DNA from: Erigeron canadensis
Taxonomy: Eukaryota; Streptophyta; Magnoliopsida; Asterales; Asteraceae
Assembly: GCF_010389155.1 (NCBI RefSeq)
Contig: NC_057761.1
Span: 59,766,587-59,830,586, forward strand
Direction: 5' to 3'
DNA length: 64,000 bases
The notes beneath the pieces were generated by a model, which had not been told where the DNA came from, did not search any database, and was given only the letters and a program-made list of their open reading frames with translations. Every line of letters begins with the position of its first letter. Position 1 is the first letter of the stretch. The position numbers and the translations under genes were made by a program. Of this stretch, positions 41,916-53,662 are shown one piece after another.

Positions 41916-42339
41916 TATAGAGAATCCCTATCTTTTCACATTCTCATTAAAATAATTGTTTCCTTATCATTGAGTAATTGTGTGATTATTTATATCTTAT
42001 TATCTTTTCTCGAAGGGATTCAATGTTAATTTTATTGTCTCATATAGAGATTTTTAAAAAATTCATTTGAACGGCAAAGTAAAAATTTCATTATTAATAA
42101 TTATAACTACAATGAAAAATATATATGAAACGGTAAATCATATATAAAAAATGACATTTAGAATGAGTTGGAAAAAATACTGTAAAGTTTAAAATTTAAT
42201 TCCATTAAAAAGGTTTCACATGTTAGTGAACTTTAAAAAGATGTGATCTATAAGTTTTCACAATTTTATAATAATTTTTTTTTTAATAAAGGTCCTCATA
42301 TACCATACTTATAATTTTGTCCTTTACAATACTCCATCT

Positions 42340-42665
42340 ATATCTTATACTACGTACTCATAATATAGTATATATAAAGCATCGACATTTCTTTCTCAAA
42401 TTACAAAGTTAGTATCTAAAGTGATAATCCTCATTTAATATACATGTCACATAATAAAAAGCTTTACCAAATACATATCTTTAATTGAATAACTTACAAC
42501 ATATATACCTCAATTTATAAAATAACTAAACAACTTTCTTTTACATTAACTATTTTAAATCAATAACATATACTACTTGTCACCGTCACGACCATTACCT
42601 ATCGCCCCTAACACCCATCCCCTTTATCGTTATCGTCGTCATATTGTGCAGGCCTTGATTAATTA
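42340..42665 (+). repeat. Dispersed repeat related to 1104-1374
   Basis: AT-rich left part with TTACAACATATATACCTC, then a CACCGTCACGACC / TATCGTTATCGTCGTC tract and an end near ATTGTGCAGGCC. The order of words matches the copies at 1104, 26881 and 37440, although divergence is high. Confidence 0.4.
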
Positions 42666-42716
42666 GTCTCAAAAGTATATATACAAAATTTTGTGCAAAT
42701 ATGATCATTGGATACA

Positions 42717-42931
42717 ACTTCTATATGGGTTTTAGCTCAATGGTTGAAAAATCATTCCTTCTTGTAAGAGGGTCTTGTATTCAAGTCTTGGAGAAGACAT
42801 GGAAATTAAGTCCAGTGGGTATTTGAAATAGACATTTATATTTTGAATGAGCTCTCTAGCGCGGACCCACTAAGACAACGTATCCTACACGAACTTTCAT
42901 TGAAACTCACCTTTAAAAGAAAATAAAAAAT
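42717..42931 (+). mobile_element. SINE (tRNA-derived type)
   Basis: An A-box-like TTTAGCTCAATGGTTGA (42730-42746) and a B-box-like TATTCAAGTCTTGG (42778-42791) are spaced as in a Pol III promoter. The 3' end is A-rich (AAAATAAAAAA). A seven-base direct repeat ATACAAC brackets the element (near 42714 and 42930). A 3' fragment of the same SINE is at about 36897. Confidence 0.65.
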
Positions 42932-43186
42932 ACAACCCCATATATAGCGCCATATAAATAAATTATTCTCCTTAGGAAAAAAATCTTTATCACACAACAA
43001 AAACACACATACTCACACACTTTTTTTTTTGTTTCTTTCTTTCTTTCAACTGCGAACGCCTCAACAGAAAAAAACCCATTAATTTAACACACACATATGA
43101 CATTTAAATCTTGAAATAACTTCACCCTCCGGTCACCGGAAATATATATATATATATATATACAAGATAAAAAAGCGGAGCAAAAA
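42932..43186 (+). promoter_or_regulatory. KRP gene proximal promoter and leader
   Basis: Contains CATATATAGC and CATATAAATA words (42938-42961) that could serve as TATA boxes, then a CT-rich leader (43033-43050) and a TA microsatellite close to the ATG. The SINE at 42717-42931 lies directly upstream of the likely core promoter. Confidence 0.45.
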
Positions 43187-46060
43187 ATGGGAAAATATAT
43201 GAGAAGGAAAGCAAAGACAACAAATGAAGTAACTTTAATGGAAGTTCCATCTTTTAGCGGCGTTTTAACTCGAGCTAAAACCTTGGCACTTCAGAAAGCT
43301 GCTGACGGCGCCGGTTCTTTCATTCAGCTCCGCAGCCGGCGGCTTATTAAGCCGAGCTCACCCAAGAAACCCAAGAAATTATTAGCTGATAAAAACCTAG
43401 AAATTGATAAAAATGATGATGAAGGTTCATTTGGGGAAAATAATATTGAAATTGAAGCTACAAAAAGGTATCTTTTTTATTCTTTAACTAATAATTTAAC
43501 TACTATTTTCTTTGTCTACGAATAAATCTTTTTTTTACTTGATACAAAAATTAGGGTTTTTTTTCCCATGAAAACCAATTTATTGATGTTAGCTATATTT
43601 GTGTAATGGGTAATCTAAAATTATTTTTTTCAATAAATCTCGTTATCAAATTCAAATATTAGTTTTTTTTTCCCCATGTTGATTTTTGTGTGATGGGTGT
43701 CAATAATTATATTTTTTTCAGTACTTATTGATGTTAAAATTCAAATTTAGGATTTTTTTTTTCCGTGTTAGTTAACTTTTTGTGTAATGGGTATTTAAAA
43801 ATTGGGGGTTTGGATCAAAAAGCTTTGAACTTTGATATTATTTATAAAATCATGATAAATTAGTTAGTGATATTACATTTTCTAAAAAAAAGGGGAATAA
43901 ATTTGAATCTTTCAGCTCGTTTCAAAACATATTGAGTAAAATGCATGTGGGTATTTGGGTATTGTGTTTATTTAGTAATTTTCATCTCTGAAAAGTCATT
44001 TCCAAAAGGGCTTCTTTTTTCAGTTCTCTGTCATTCTCTGGGTATTTTCAGAGACTGTTAAAGAGTGATTTAATTAAAAATTAAAAATTTATTTTCCTTC
44101 TTTTTATTTTTGGAAAAACTATTTTTGAACTTTTTTTTTTTCTTATAAAGATACGGGTTTTTAAGTAACAAATGACATCTGTGTTCTTGGCATATCAACT
44201 CTGTTTTCTGTGTTCAATCATTACTTCATTATTTAGTACACATATTTATCCTTGCATTTTATGGCTAGTGTAACTGTGTAAGTACATTTTTCTGATATTT
44301 TAGATTGGTTTTCAGTTACGCTTTCATGTTATGTCCCTATCTTTCTTGATTTTTGAAAGTTATTAGTGTTACATAATTATATTCTTGTATTACTTATTTT
44401 CCTAGTTTTATCCCAATGCACCTTCTGTTCTCATATACTCGTATTTTTTTGTGGTTTAAAAAAAGGTTAATGGGTAAACGTGCGGTAGTTGTTTTGCTTA
44501 GGTGTAATTAAGCATACTAACCGGTTATCCCTTGGCCATTTCCGCGGCCGTTTCCTAATGGCTTCCCTGGCCAACCCAAGATTGTATCTACCAGGATTTG
44601 AACCTGAAAGACACTGACCACCCTGGAGGTGGTTTGATATCAAAAGGAGTGTTTATTTCTTATATTGGTTAACTATAGTTGGTGTGAAGAATCTTATAGA
44701 AAAAAGTTTATAAAAGAAATTAGTGTTGGTTTATGTTACTTTATGACTCTTTGAACATTCCAATTTGTCTATATGGGTTGTTGGATTCTCTGTATTTTTT
44801 TATTTTTTGTGTTTAATTAGAACATATATGTGAAGGTTCTAAATACAATTATATAATTAGTTCTCCTTAAACATGGTATTGTTCTACTCTTTCGGTTCTA
44901 TTCTTTGGTTTCTTTGCCTATATAATAAATTTAACATCAAAGGAATCATTGCTTGTGCCTAAAACCGGTTGTTGGGATTAGTAGATCTGTGAGTAGATGC
45001 TTTTGCATTATTTTAACCGGCAAATTGTGCTTTATTGTGATTAGTATTTTATATTTCTTTAAAAATTGTGAATGCTTAAAATCATCAGAAGCAGACGTAG
45101 TTGTGAAGTTTGTTACTTGGTTTCTGTAATGTTTTCAAAAACCTCTTTGGAACTTGTAATTTCAGAAATTTATTCTTTTCTTGTGATATTTGTTTGTCTC
45201 TAAAGAAAAAAACATAGTTCCAACTATTTCTGTTTCGATTGTGTTAGTCGTCTGCATGCGCTAAACTTTATTTTGTTCTGATATTTTGTCTTAAAATGTT
45301 TCTGAGGGTCTTGTTTCGATTATCTTTCCTTTTTTTTATTCTCTTTTTGGCTTGTGATTCTTGATAAAGAAATGTCATGGATTTCTTGAATTATTAAACT
45401 TTAAATGATTGGTACATGTGGGGTACCTGTTTCAACTGTCTTGATAAAGATGGCTGCATTGTGATAGGACCACCCGAGAGACCACACCGTGTAATTTGAT
45501 CAGGGATCCGGATGTCATTAGGACTCCCGCTTCTTCCACAAAGCCAACGAGATCTACTAATGGCAAATATAGAGTAGAAAACACCAGTGCTACTCGCATC
45601 CCATCAACTAGTGAAATGGAAGAGTTCTTCACCGGACCAGAGAAGCAGCAGCAGCAATTGTTCATAGAAAAGTATGTACTTACTTTCTATTTTTAGAGGG
45701 GAAAATGAGTGTGGCGGATGGGTTGGGTAATGCGTCATAACGGTTCTATGTCAAGACTCTGAAGGTTGTGTGCAATAACCAAACACTTTGGGCTACTTCT
45801 GACCTGTTTCTTTCTTAGCGTTTTGTAAAAAGTTATCTAACATTATTGATCCTTTAGATATAAAACAGAACCCGAGTCAACCAATTCATGAAGTCAAAGT
45901 TATCACCTTTACTTCTTATACAATATTATATAATCACAAATTGGATTTGTTTATATGTTGTTCCTAATTGTCCTGCAGGTACAACTTTGATCCCGTGAAT
46001 GACAAGCCCCTTAATGGACGTTATGAATGGGTGAAACTGGATTCTCCCGAGAAAAGTTAA
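43187..46060 (+). CDS. KRP: KIP-related CDK inhibitor (KRP/ICK)
   Basis: Plant KRP proteins bind and inhibit cyclin-dependent kinase complexes in the nucleus and restrain cell-cycle entry and endoreduplication. Three exons, 43187-43467, 45468-45671 and 45979-46060, with GT-AG introns join in frame to 188 aa. The N-terminus is [10 protein letters not shown], followed by [15 protein letters not shown] and the family motif FIQLRSRRL (residues 45-53). The middle has [20 protein letters not shown]. The C-terminus has EMEEFF and the CDK/cyclin-binding box [21 protein letters not shown] (residues about 159-179), the most conserved region. Basic clusters (RRK, SPKKPKK) may serve nuclear import. Intron 1 (2.0 kb) contains a minus-strand SINE-like insertion. 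The protein looks complete. Confidence 0.93.
44464..44645 (-). mobile_element. SINE-like insertion in KRP intron 1
   Basis: On the minus strand a B-box-like CAGGTTCAAATCCTGG (near 44606-44591) follows an A-box-like region by about 30-40 bases, and the GC-richer body stands out from the AT-rich intron. It ends in a T/A run near 44458-44464. Orientation is opposite to the KRP gene. The call rests on composition and box spacing. Confidence 0.5.
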
Positions 46061-47938
46061 TAACTGATTATCAGGTCGTTTATCATTATGGTTTTTTTAT
46101 CTTTTTCGGTTGGACTTTTAATTAGCATAGTCGAAGATATGGGTAGAAATAGATTTAGATTTTAATCTATATGTGGGTGATGGAAGAATATATCTTAAAC
46201 TCCCGTCATTCTTGTTTCGTTTGTAAAGAAAGAAGCAGGACCCATCAAAAAACCCGAATGCAGAAGAATGTAGATTAGAAGATCTGTAATTCTGTAGCAT
46301 AAGCAAAAAAAAAAAAAAAGAGCTTCTAACATAAACAGATCATCTAAAAGAAGATAATGGTGGTTGTCTTTTTTATATTAAAAAGGGGGATCCAATGACT
46401 TTTAGGATGATTTTTAGTCCTTATGATTGTCTATATTTTGTATTGATGGAAGCTTTGATCCCTTCTTTGCTGATATAAATTGACCCTTTTCTTCTATATC
46501 TTTTATCATGTTAGTCTTTATATTTATGTGCATTCAACAACAACAACACTATCCAATAATGTTGTGTTTGAGATATATTCATGTGCATACAAAACACACA
46601 AAACACAATGAATCTTAATATTTTGAAAAATACTGTATATGATGGTGCCAATTTCAACAGTGTTTGTGGTTATGTATGACCTACCATGTCTTTTTAACAG
46701 CTTGTGGTGGTGGGGTAAGTTTTCTTGGTGGGAAGAATCTTGTGTCTTCTCTATTATTGTGTCAGGCTGTACTTTTATTTTATTTTATTTCAATTTTATC
46801 TCTTGAGGCTTATCCATCACCACCATGTTTGTTTGCATACTACTTACCATCTTTCGTCTATGCAATTTCCTTTTTCTTTATCAACTTGAAGTAATAATAC
46901 AGTATGATGCAAAAGTAGAATGCTGAGATAATAGATACAAAGACATATGTGTAAAGATGTCATTTTTGTCTAGGAATCCTTTTTTATATATATATACTCT
47001 GGAGATGATGGCCCTCGTGTGCTGCAGTATTTTGGTAGATGTTCTGTAAATATGTACAAGATAATGTACATACACAATTATTTACGTTGGTACGGTATAT
47101 ATACTGCTTGAGTATAGATGTTCATGATCTTTATGTTATGGGGTTCAGTTAAGAAAATCATTTTATGTGGTTCATCCTTCTACTCCATGTCTCTCTCACA
47201 CAACCACCACCACCATCATATCTCGCTGTTGTAGAACAATGCTAACAATGGCCAAATACCACCATAGAGTGTGTAAAAATTCTAGAAATGGGAAGAACCC
47301 CACCATAAAATGTGTCTCACGTACTGTTTCTCTGTGTGGACAAAAAGTTTAGAATGTGTGAAATGAGTTTGTGACAGAGAAATACATGTACATTATTTTG
47401 TCATTGATAAGTACCTTTTTATGTAAAGATACATGTAAACATTAATTAACTTCGACTTGTATAAATAAGGTTTATATCATTTTGAAAAGCTAATTAATTG
47501 ATTATAATTTGTCATTCAAAACTAACTTTATTGATTATTACAACAATATACAACAAGCATAACACTTTGTTTGCCATTTTCCCTTTGAATTTGGAATCCC
47601 TTTGGAGCAAGAGTATAATGGATTTCTTGATTGTGTAGTGGAAGGTTATTAACCATGATGTATTGCCTCCCACTATAGTGGTATTAAATTTTGACATTGC
47701 TCGCCCCATTAAAGATGCCTCTTCTCAAATCACAACATCATTTGATGCTCAATTGATCATTGTGCTCTTGTTATTAATTTCTTAATTTTATTACTCATAA
47801 CACAAATATATACTATAAGTTAACTTTGACCATTCAATAGTGGTTGCATTGTATTCCCTTTAATATTGAGACTAAAAAGGCTTTTAAGCACACAGATAAT
47901 GATCCATTATGATCAAGATATTAGATTTAATTTTCACA
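46061..47938. other. Intergenic between KRP and cytochrome b5
   Basis: The first 450 bp are the presumed KRP 3'UTR. The rest is AT-rich DNA with no recognised gene. The plus open frame at 46664-46894 is hydrophobic but lacks any family signature. The last part includes the cytochrome b5 3'UTR on the minus strand. Confidence 0.5.
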
Positions 47939-48594
47939 TCATTTGTACAGCAGAAAACCAACAGCAACTACAAATATTGTAATTAAGGGAAGGAGTCCAA
48001 CCGATTTCATCATGAAACTGAACCTTGATTGTTCCTCTTCTTGCAAGCTAGCCTGTAGATTGGTTTGAGTTCCCGTTTTAGGGGTTTTCGGTGTTGAAGT
48101 ACTATAAGATGGTATTACAACATCGACTTCTCCAATATAATACTCGTCTAACATCAATCTCGCAGCACTTCCATGTCCTACTTCCTCAAACTCTTCGCTA
48201 GCGTCCTTACCTAGGACAACAAGTTAGATTATATGTTTAAGCTGAACCCAAGTAATTAAGACATGCTTGATTATTTAGCTAGTTAGTAATTTCAATACAA
48301 TAATACCTGCTACATCCAACAACACGTTATCTCCTCCAGGATGATCGTTCAAAAAGTTTGTAACGTCATAAACCTAGCTAATCAATAATTTAGTAAAAAA
48401 AAAAAAGAAAAAGAAAAGATCGATCAAGTGATTAAAGTGGAACACATCAAAAGGATGACAAATCAAATTGAGGATTTACAATATCAAGTTCGATTATTGT
48501 TTCTTACCCTTGCATTGATAATGACCCAACAATCTTTATTGTTGTTGTGCAGAGAGACATCGGCTAAACCGAAAACCTTGTTATTTAACTTCAT
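47939..48594 (-). CDS. CB5: Cytochrome b5, tail-anchored
   Basis: A small heme protein that passes electrons to ER desaturases, hydroxylases and P450 systems. Three minus-strand exons, 48594-48508, 48373-48307 and 48210-47939, join in frame to 141 aa. The heme domain is at residues 1-75: VFGLADVSLHN, CWVIINARVYDVTNFL, then HPGG with axial His40 and EEVGHGS with axial His64, both present. A Ser/Thr/Pro/Gln-rich linker follows. Residues about 118-140 form one C-terminal membrane span (SVGLLPLITIFVVAVGFLLY) with a single Lys after it, the tail-anchor layout; the very short luminal tail is usual for ER forms. The start MKLNN is chosen because the heme domain begins at once; an in-frame Met 33 codons upstream (48693) would add an unrelated leader. 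Confidence 0.93.
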
Positions 48595-50385
48595 GATCCT
48601 TTTCTTTGGTGTGGGTAATGAGGGAGGGAAGATTGATTTTGTTGACAAATAATGAGAAGAGAACGTCTTTTGAAATGGTTGAATACTATACATTGTGGGT
48701 TACACTTCTTAATTAAATATTTTTTTGTCCATACACTTATGGACAACTGACAATGGTTTTGATCCTATAAATGATTGTTATCTTTTAAATTGACATGTAA
48801 TTAAACAAACAATTATGTATATTTTTTTAGCAGGTGCATGAAACATACATTTACAAGAATCATCATTAATAATATCCAATATATACAATTGTAAAAATAA
48901 TTAAGTTTCGATATGGTAGTTAAATTATTGGAATTCTTTGATTTAATGCAAATAGAAAACTAGAAAAGAAATAGGGATCTCTGTCATGTTACATGTGGAG
49001 AGTCAAACATTTGGGTATTCTAAATTGAACCAAATCGATAAACAACAGTTATTTACTGAAAAGAAACAACATGTAGAAGAATGAACAGATGCACGAGTAA
49101 TGTACAAAAGAAGCATAAAGTTGTTAGCATGTTCGTATGCGTGTGGTTGGATATATAGGTTGTTACGCCACAATTGTAACATCATGTTGGATACTTTTAA
49201 GATCCTTTTTGTTGCAATTTCAATTTTTGACACTAAAGTGTGCAACAAACTAAAGCAAATATTTGTATGTACAATATTTAAAAAAGAATAACTAAAGTGC
49301 ACTGTATGTCTTGAGATGTGCACTTCAAGTATTTTTATTTCAATAAAAAAAAAAAAAAGTTTTCCCTTAATTAAGAATTATCCCGAGATGACAAGTTTTT
49401 TTGGCTCATTGTAATGGTCTAACTAAACTAATGTGGTTTCATAAATCGTTGCTTGCGTATCTACCAATGACTGATTGGATTAAACAATTTGAGGATTAGT
49501 ACCCATATATCCGAAAACAGGTTGGGGATACATTTAGGTCAAATGAGCATAATCTTTTAATTGTTTAAGCTTAAATGTAGTTAAAGAGTGAGGTATGAGG
49601 AGAAAGGTCACCTTATGTGTTGGGAATAGTTCGTGAACATTTTATGAACCATGGAAAGAACTCCGTTTATGTACGTTCGTCAATTAAATGAACCAAACAT
49701 GAACACCTACATACATGAAAATGTAAGAAAGGATATATGAAACATGTGTAGAAATAGACAGCTTTCCCATCATTTTCACCCTTTGTTGCAATGTAATAAC
49801 GCATGTAATTTTGTATCATATTACTTGCAAGTAGCAACAGCCCATTAGCGCAAAACTAACCAGCCCAATAGCAATGTCTTACTATATGTCTGGCCAACTG
49901 AGTCCTAAAATTTTTCTTTAACTAGCCCGTAAGATGGTTTTAAATTATATATATATGGCTACCACTACAAAAAGAAAAAAATATGAATTGTCTTTTGATC
50001 TTCACCATTGAAAATAAATCAACAAATTAATCTTAACCATCAAAATTAAAAGTCAAACTTTGATATTTAATTATGGTAAATTTTTATGATATTTAATATA
50101 CTTATTTTAATACTATTGTCATTTAGAGTAAAATTAGATTTAGTCTTTTACTATTGTCACTATGTAGTAATAATATGTTCGATGAGCAGGAGAACATTCA
50201 AGAAAAAAAGAAAAATCGTAACATGTCAAAAGAAAGTTAAAGATGAGATCAATTAAGCAATAGTGCAACAAATGATATTCCATATACCAAGCGTTTGATG
50301 TTAAAAAAAACATTTAATAATGTGATTAAAAATGATGTAAATGGTTAATGGAGATATTTCAAAAGATAAATAGTTGATATATAGT
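48595..50385. other. Intergenic stretch
   Basis: The upstream flank of the cytochrome b5 gene followed by AT-rich DNA. No gene, RNA or clear element is recognised. Open frames at 49003-49323 (minus) and 49100-49291 (plus) overlap each other and match nothing. Confidence 0.5.
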
Positions 50386-50402
50386 ATAATTTAATCATCA
50401 AT

Positions 50403-50580
50403 GTCAATGGGTTGATGGCCCATTGATAAGGTCTTTGATCTTGGGAGGATCCATATGGGTTCGAGTCTCACTTCTCACATTTTTGCGGGTGGATTAATTA
50501 ACACGGGATTTTTCGAGAATCCTGGTTTCAGGCATACATGTAATTTAGGAGTAGGAGTAGGATAAAATGTCGTTAAAAAA
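50403..50580 (+). mobile_element. SINE with target-site duplication
   Basis: An A-box-like TGATGGCCCATTGATAAGG (50413-50431) and a B-box-like GGGTTCGAGTCTCAC (50457-50471) are spaced like a tRNA-derived Pol III promoter. The 3' end is GTCGTTAAAAAAATTA. A near-perfect direct repeat, TTAATCATCAATGT before (50390-50403) and TTAACCATCAATGT after (50582-50595), marks the insertion. The element has no coding capacity. Confidence 0.75.
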
Positions 50581-50595
50581 ATTAACCATCAATGT

Positions 50596-51418
50596 TAAAG
50601 GGGTAGTGTATGTGAAAATATTGTAAAGGGTGTTAAGTGATATTACATATTTTCAAGCACTTCCAAAATTAAAATGCTGCTTTTTTATAATATAGTATAG
50701 ATATAGATAGATAGAAAAATCGGTAGCTAATTAAATCGATGCCTCTTAGCTTTGAAAAATGTATTCAATATCTACATCTTTAAAAGATTATTCTAAAAAA
50801 TCTAAAGATATAGCTAATAAATTAGTGTACATCCCGGATGAGCATATGACCCGAAAATTCACGACTCGGCCCAATACTACCCAAACCCGACACAAATCGA
50901 CCCGCCCGATAGGTTAATGAGCCGGCTCACGGGTTTGATTGTGTTGCTCTGTCGGGTTTTAGTCAGGCCGGAACGGTTTATGAAAATGAAGAACAAAAGT
51001 CTCTTAAACCCGAGAATTGAATTGAACCCGATCAAACCTTACCCAATTGAATCGTTCGACACTTAAAGAACCGGGTCACGGGTTCGTTTTGTTGCTTTGT
51101 CAGGTCACGGTCTGCATGGGTCGCGTTAGGGTTTGACCCGTGCATATGCTAAATGTACACAACAAATAAACTTTCCCACAAATGAAGTAAATCTATACCG
51201 GATCGTTGATCGGGTTACAAACAATAAATATTATATATATAACATGTTTAACTTTATAAATAATATATATAATGAGTTAACAAAAGTGATACTACCTTAT
51301 GTTTAGGTTTGCAATGTTTATATTACGTCTTACTAATAAACGTTAGATATTTGCATTTTTATTAACTTGTTGTATCTTTATATATATAGAGATGAACATG
51401 TTTCGAGTACTTGTAAGA

Positions 51419-51449
<31 letters not shown>

Positions 51450-51955
51450 TATAGATATAGATGTATATTTGTTGTTAATAACCCGGTCAACGACCGGGTA
51501 TATATCTAGTTTTGATTGTTCACTAGTTACTTTTACTGTGAGTTAACTCAGACATTTGTTTTTTATTTAAGACATTACTATAATCACACATGTTAAAAAA
51601 AATAATTGGATGAGAATAATCAAATCTCATATACCGTCTTGATATTCAAAAAGCACATTATATACAATTTTATATATGTTTGCTTTAAAGTTTATAAAAA
51701 AATAAGGATTTTATTTCGTGCAAAACAATCAAGTCATATTAGATGTGTGTGTATATATATATTTTGTTAAAAGATCCCAAGAATCAAAATAAAAAGAAAA
51801 ACAAAACAGAAGAATAAAACACAAAAATGCAAATTAAGCAACCAAAGAAAAAAACAATAAAAAAAAACCTAAAGAGAAAAAATAACATGGATGAGATTTA
51901 AACCCAACATCTAGACTACAATGTGTAACACGCTAACCATTCAATCTTAGATCAA
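50596..51955. other. Intergenic with a Helitron 3' end
   Basis: A GC-richer tract at about 50860-51140 has repeated GACCCG / GGGTCACGGG words. The right part is AT-rich with TA microsatellite (51417-51445) and closes with a Helitron-type terminus at 51481-51509. No gene is seen. Confidence 0.5.
51481..51509 (+). mobile_element. Helitron 3' terminus
   Basis: A perfect hairpin ACCCGGTC-AAC-GACCGGGT is followed six bases later by CTAG and then T, the plus-strand 3' end signature of plant Helitrons. The matching 5' end was not located; a TC start after A somewhere upstream of 50.8 kb would complete it. Confidence 0.65.
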
Positions 51956-52243
51956 TTGTAATGGTACGTGGTGGGAACGACATGGAGAAAGGACTTTGAC
52001 CATACCATGTGGAGACCATTACAACATCAATGCCCTTTTGGTGTTGAATGTTCAATGTGGAGAAATCAACCTTGGATATATGTTGTGTCATTCCTCTTTT
52101 TTATCTTCTTTTTTATAATTATTTTTGATTTCATTAATAGATTGGTTGGTGGTTATTGTATGGTTATTGTTACAGATGTGTTGATGGTATTGTGTGGTGT
52201 TGATGTGTCACACTATTTGGTATGGTGGTGTGTACCATTACAA
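51956..52243. mobile_element. MITE, 288 bp
   Basis: Perfect 12-bp terminal inverted repeats TTGTAATGGTAC (51956-51967) and GTACCATTACAA (52232-52243) bracket AT- and GT-rich DNA. The 123-residue open frame that crosses it (51968-52339) is not conserved with any family and runs into the adjacent tandem repeat, so it is treated as chance. Confidence 0.6.
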
Positions 52244-52244
52244 A

Positions 52245-52594
52245 CGCTCTTAGCTATAGTTCGTTCATCTTCAAAGTATATCAAATACTCTATGTATGAT
52301 TTCGTTTATCAAAGATCAAATACATGTATTCAAATATGAAGTTCCAACAAAAACAAAGTGTTAGTTATTATTGATCATGAGACAACATATATTCAATTGT
52401 TTTTTTGAAAGTTTATAAAACGCTATTAGCTATAGTTCGTTCATCTTCAAAGTATATCAAATACTCTATGTATGAGTTCGTTCATCTAAGATCAAATACA
52501 TGTATTAAAATACGAAGTTCCAACAAAAACAAAGTGCTAGTTATTATTGCTCATGAGACAACATATATTCAATTGTTTTTTGAAAGTTTATAAT
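52245..52594. repeat. 176-bp tandem duplication
   Basis: Copy one from 52245 and copy two from 52421 share CTATAGTTCGTTCATCTTCA and nearly all following bases up to the GAAAGTTTATAA end. Differences are few, so the duplication is fairly recent. Confidence 0.9.
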
Positions 52595-52639
52595 AAATAA
52601 ATAGAATAATCAATCTTAAAATAGTAATACATAGTAAAA

Positions 52640-53662
52640 TAAAAAATACACTTTCATAATTTTATTAAGTAATTATATGTTTATAAACTTTTTGCAAACA
52701 GGTTATTACGGACACTTCCAATAATTAAATCATTTTAATGTATTTGATCTATTTTCAAGATTGGACCACTTCACAATAGTATAAAAATTAGTTTGTAACA
52801 TATTTATTTTAGTTGACGACAACGACAACGATAACCATACCCAATCCCGACAAAAGTCGGGGTATGGGGGAGGTATGATGTAGACAGACCTTATCCCTAC
52901 TCAAAGGTAGAGAGACTGCTTCCAGATCCACCGGAGTGGAAGGGACCTCCGGCCCAAAAGTAAAAAATAGGGTTAGATCCACCGTAGTGGAAGTCTTAAC
53001 CGGATCTTGATATCAAACTCTCAATCTCAAACTCGATCCTACTATCCGGATCACAGATTCGGATCTTAGATCTGGAAAATTGTTACCGTTAGGGAGAGGG
53101 AGAGGATAGAGAGAGAGGTAAAAATATATTGTACACATAAAGGGGCTAAAAACATCAAAAAGGAAAAGATTAAGGGTCGAAAGTAACAAAAGTCAGGAGC
53201 ATGCGATTACTAAATTAATACTCAGTAGCAGCAGGTCCCTTGTCAAATAAATTAAAAAAACACAAACTTTCATCCATATGTAATATATGCAGAAGAAGAT
53301 GATGTATCGAAATGATATGCAGCTTTCAAAGTAAGCTATCAAAATCCAAAAAGTTCCAACCTTTTTATATTACATAAGCCACACTTCCCAAAAAAATAAA
53401 AAAAACACAAACTTCCATCATAAAAACTCACATTCAACAAAACCCTAAATCATTATCAGAAAAGGGAAACGATGACGACTGCGATGGTGAGCTCGGCCGG
53501 TGGTCTTTTGGCCGATGCTAAATGAACCACATCCATCTATTAAACTTCACGCTCTGTCTAATCTCAACACTTTTGTTGATTACTTCTGGCCCGAGATCTT
53601 TACCAGCCCCTTTGATGTGATCCCCCTTCTTTTTTTATTATTATTTATATATACTTTTAGTC
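52640..53662 (+). pseudogene. Duplicated RPN2 promoter and first exon, broken
   Basis: This block is a second copy of the region 53925-54498, which carries the RPN2 promoter and exon 1. The copied start codon is at 53472 and the reading frame begins [16 protein letters not shown] one-base insertion (GGCCGATGC instead of GGCGATGC) shifts the frame and gives a stop after 17 codons. The exon 1 3' part and donor region are also changed (GATGTGATCC instead of GATGTAACC). The rest of RPN2 is not repeated, so this is a partial duplicate that cannot encode the protein. A repeat insertion interrupts it at about 52814-53117. Confidence 0.88.
52814..53117 (+). mobile_element. Dispersed SINE-like repeat inside the RPN2 duplicate
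   Basis: The block includes words such as CAGACCTTATCCCTACTCAA and GGTAGAGAGACTG, which occur in many asterid genomes as part of a short dispersed repeat (recalled, not searched). An internal AGATCCACCG(G/T)AGTGGAAG motif occurs twice. Comparison with the other copy (about 54097-54106) shows that these roughly 300 bp are absent there, so the boundaries are set by an empty site. Confidence 0.6.

Noticed and set aside
46664..46894. Hydrophobic 76-residue plus open frame
   Set aside because: No recognised family, no clear promoter, and similar frames occur by chance in this composition.
51968..52339. 123-residue plus open frame
   Set aside because: Spans a MITE and runs into a tandem duplicate; no conserved motif.
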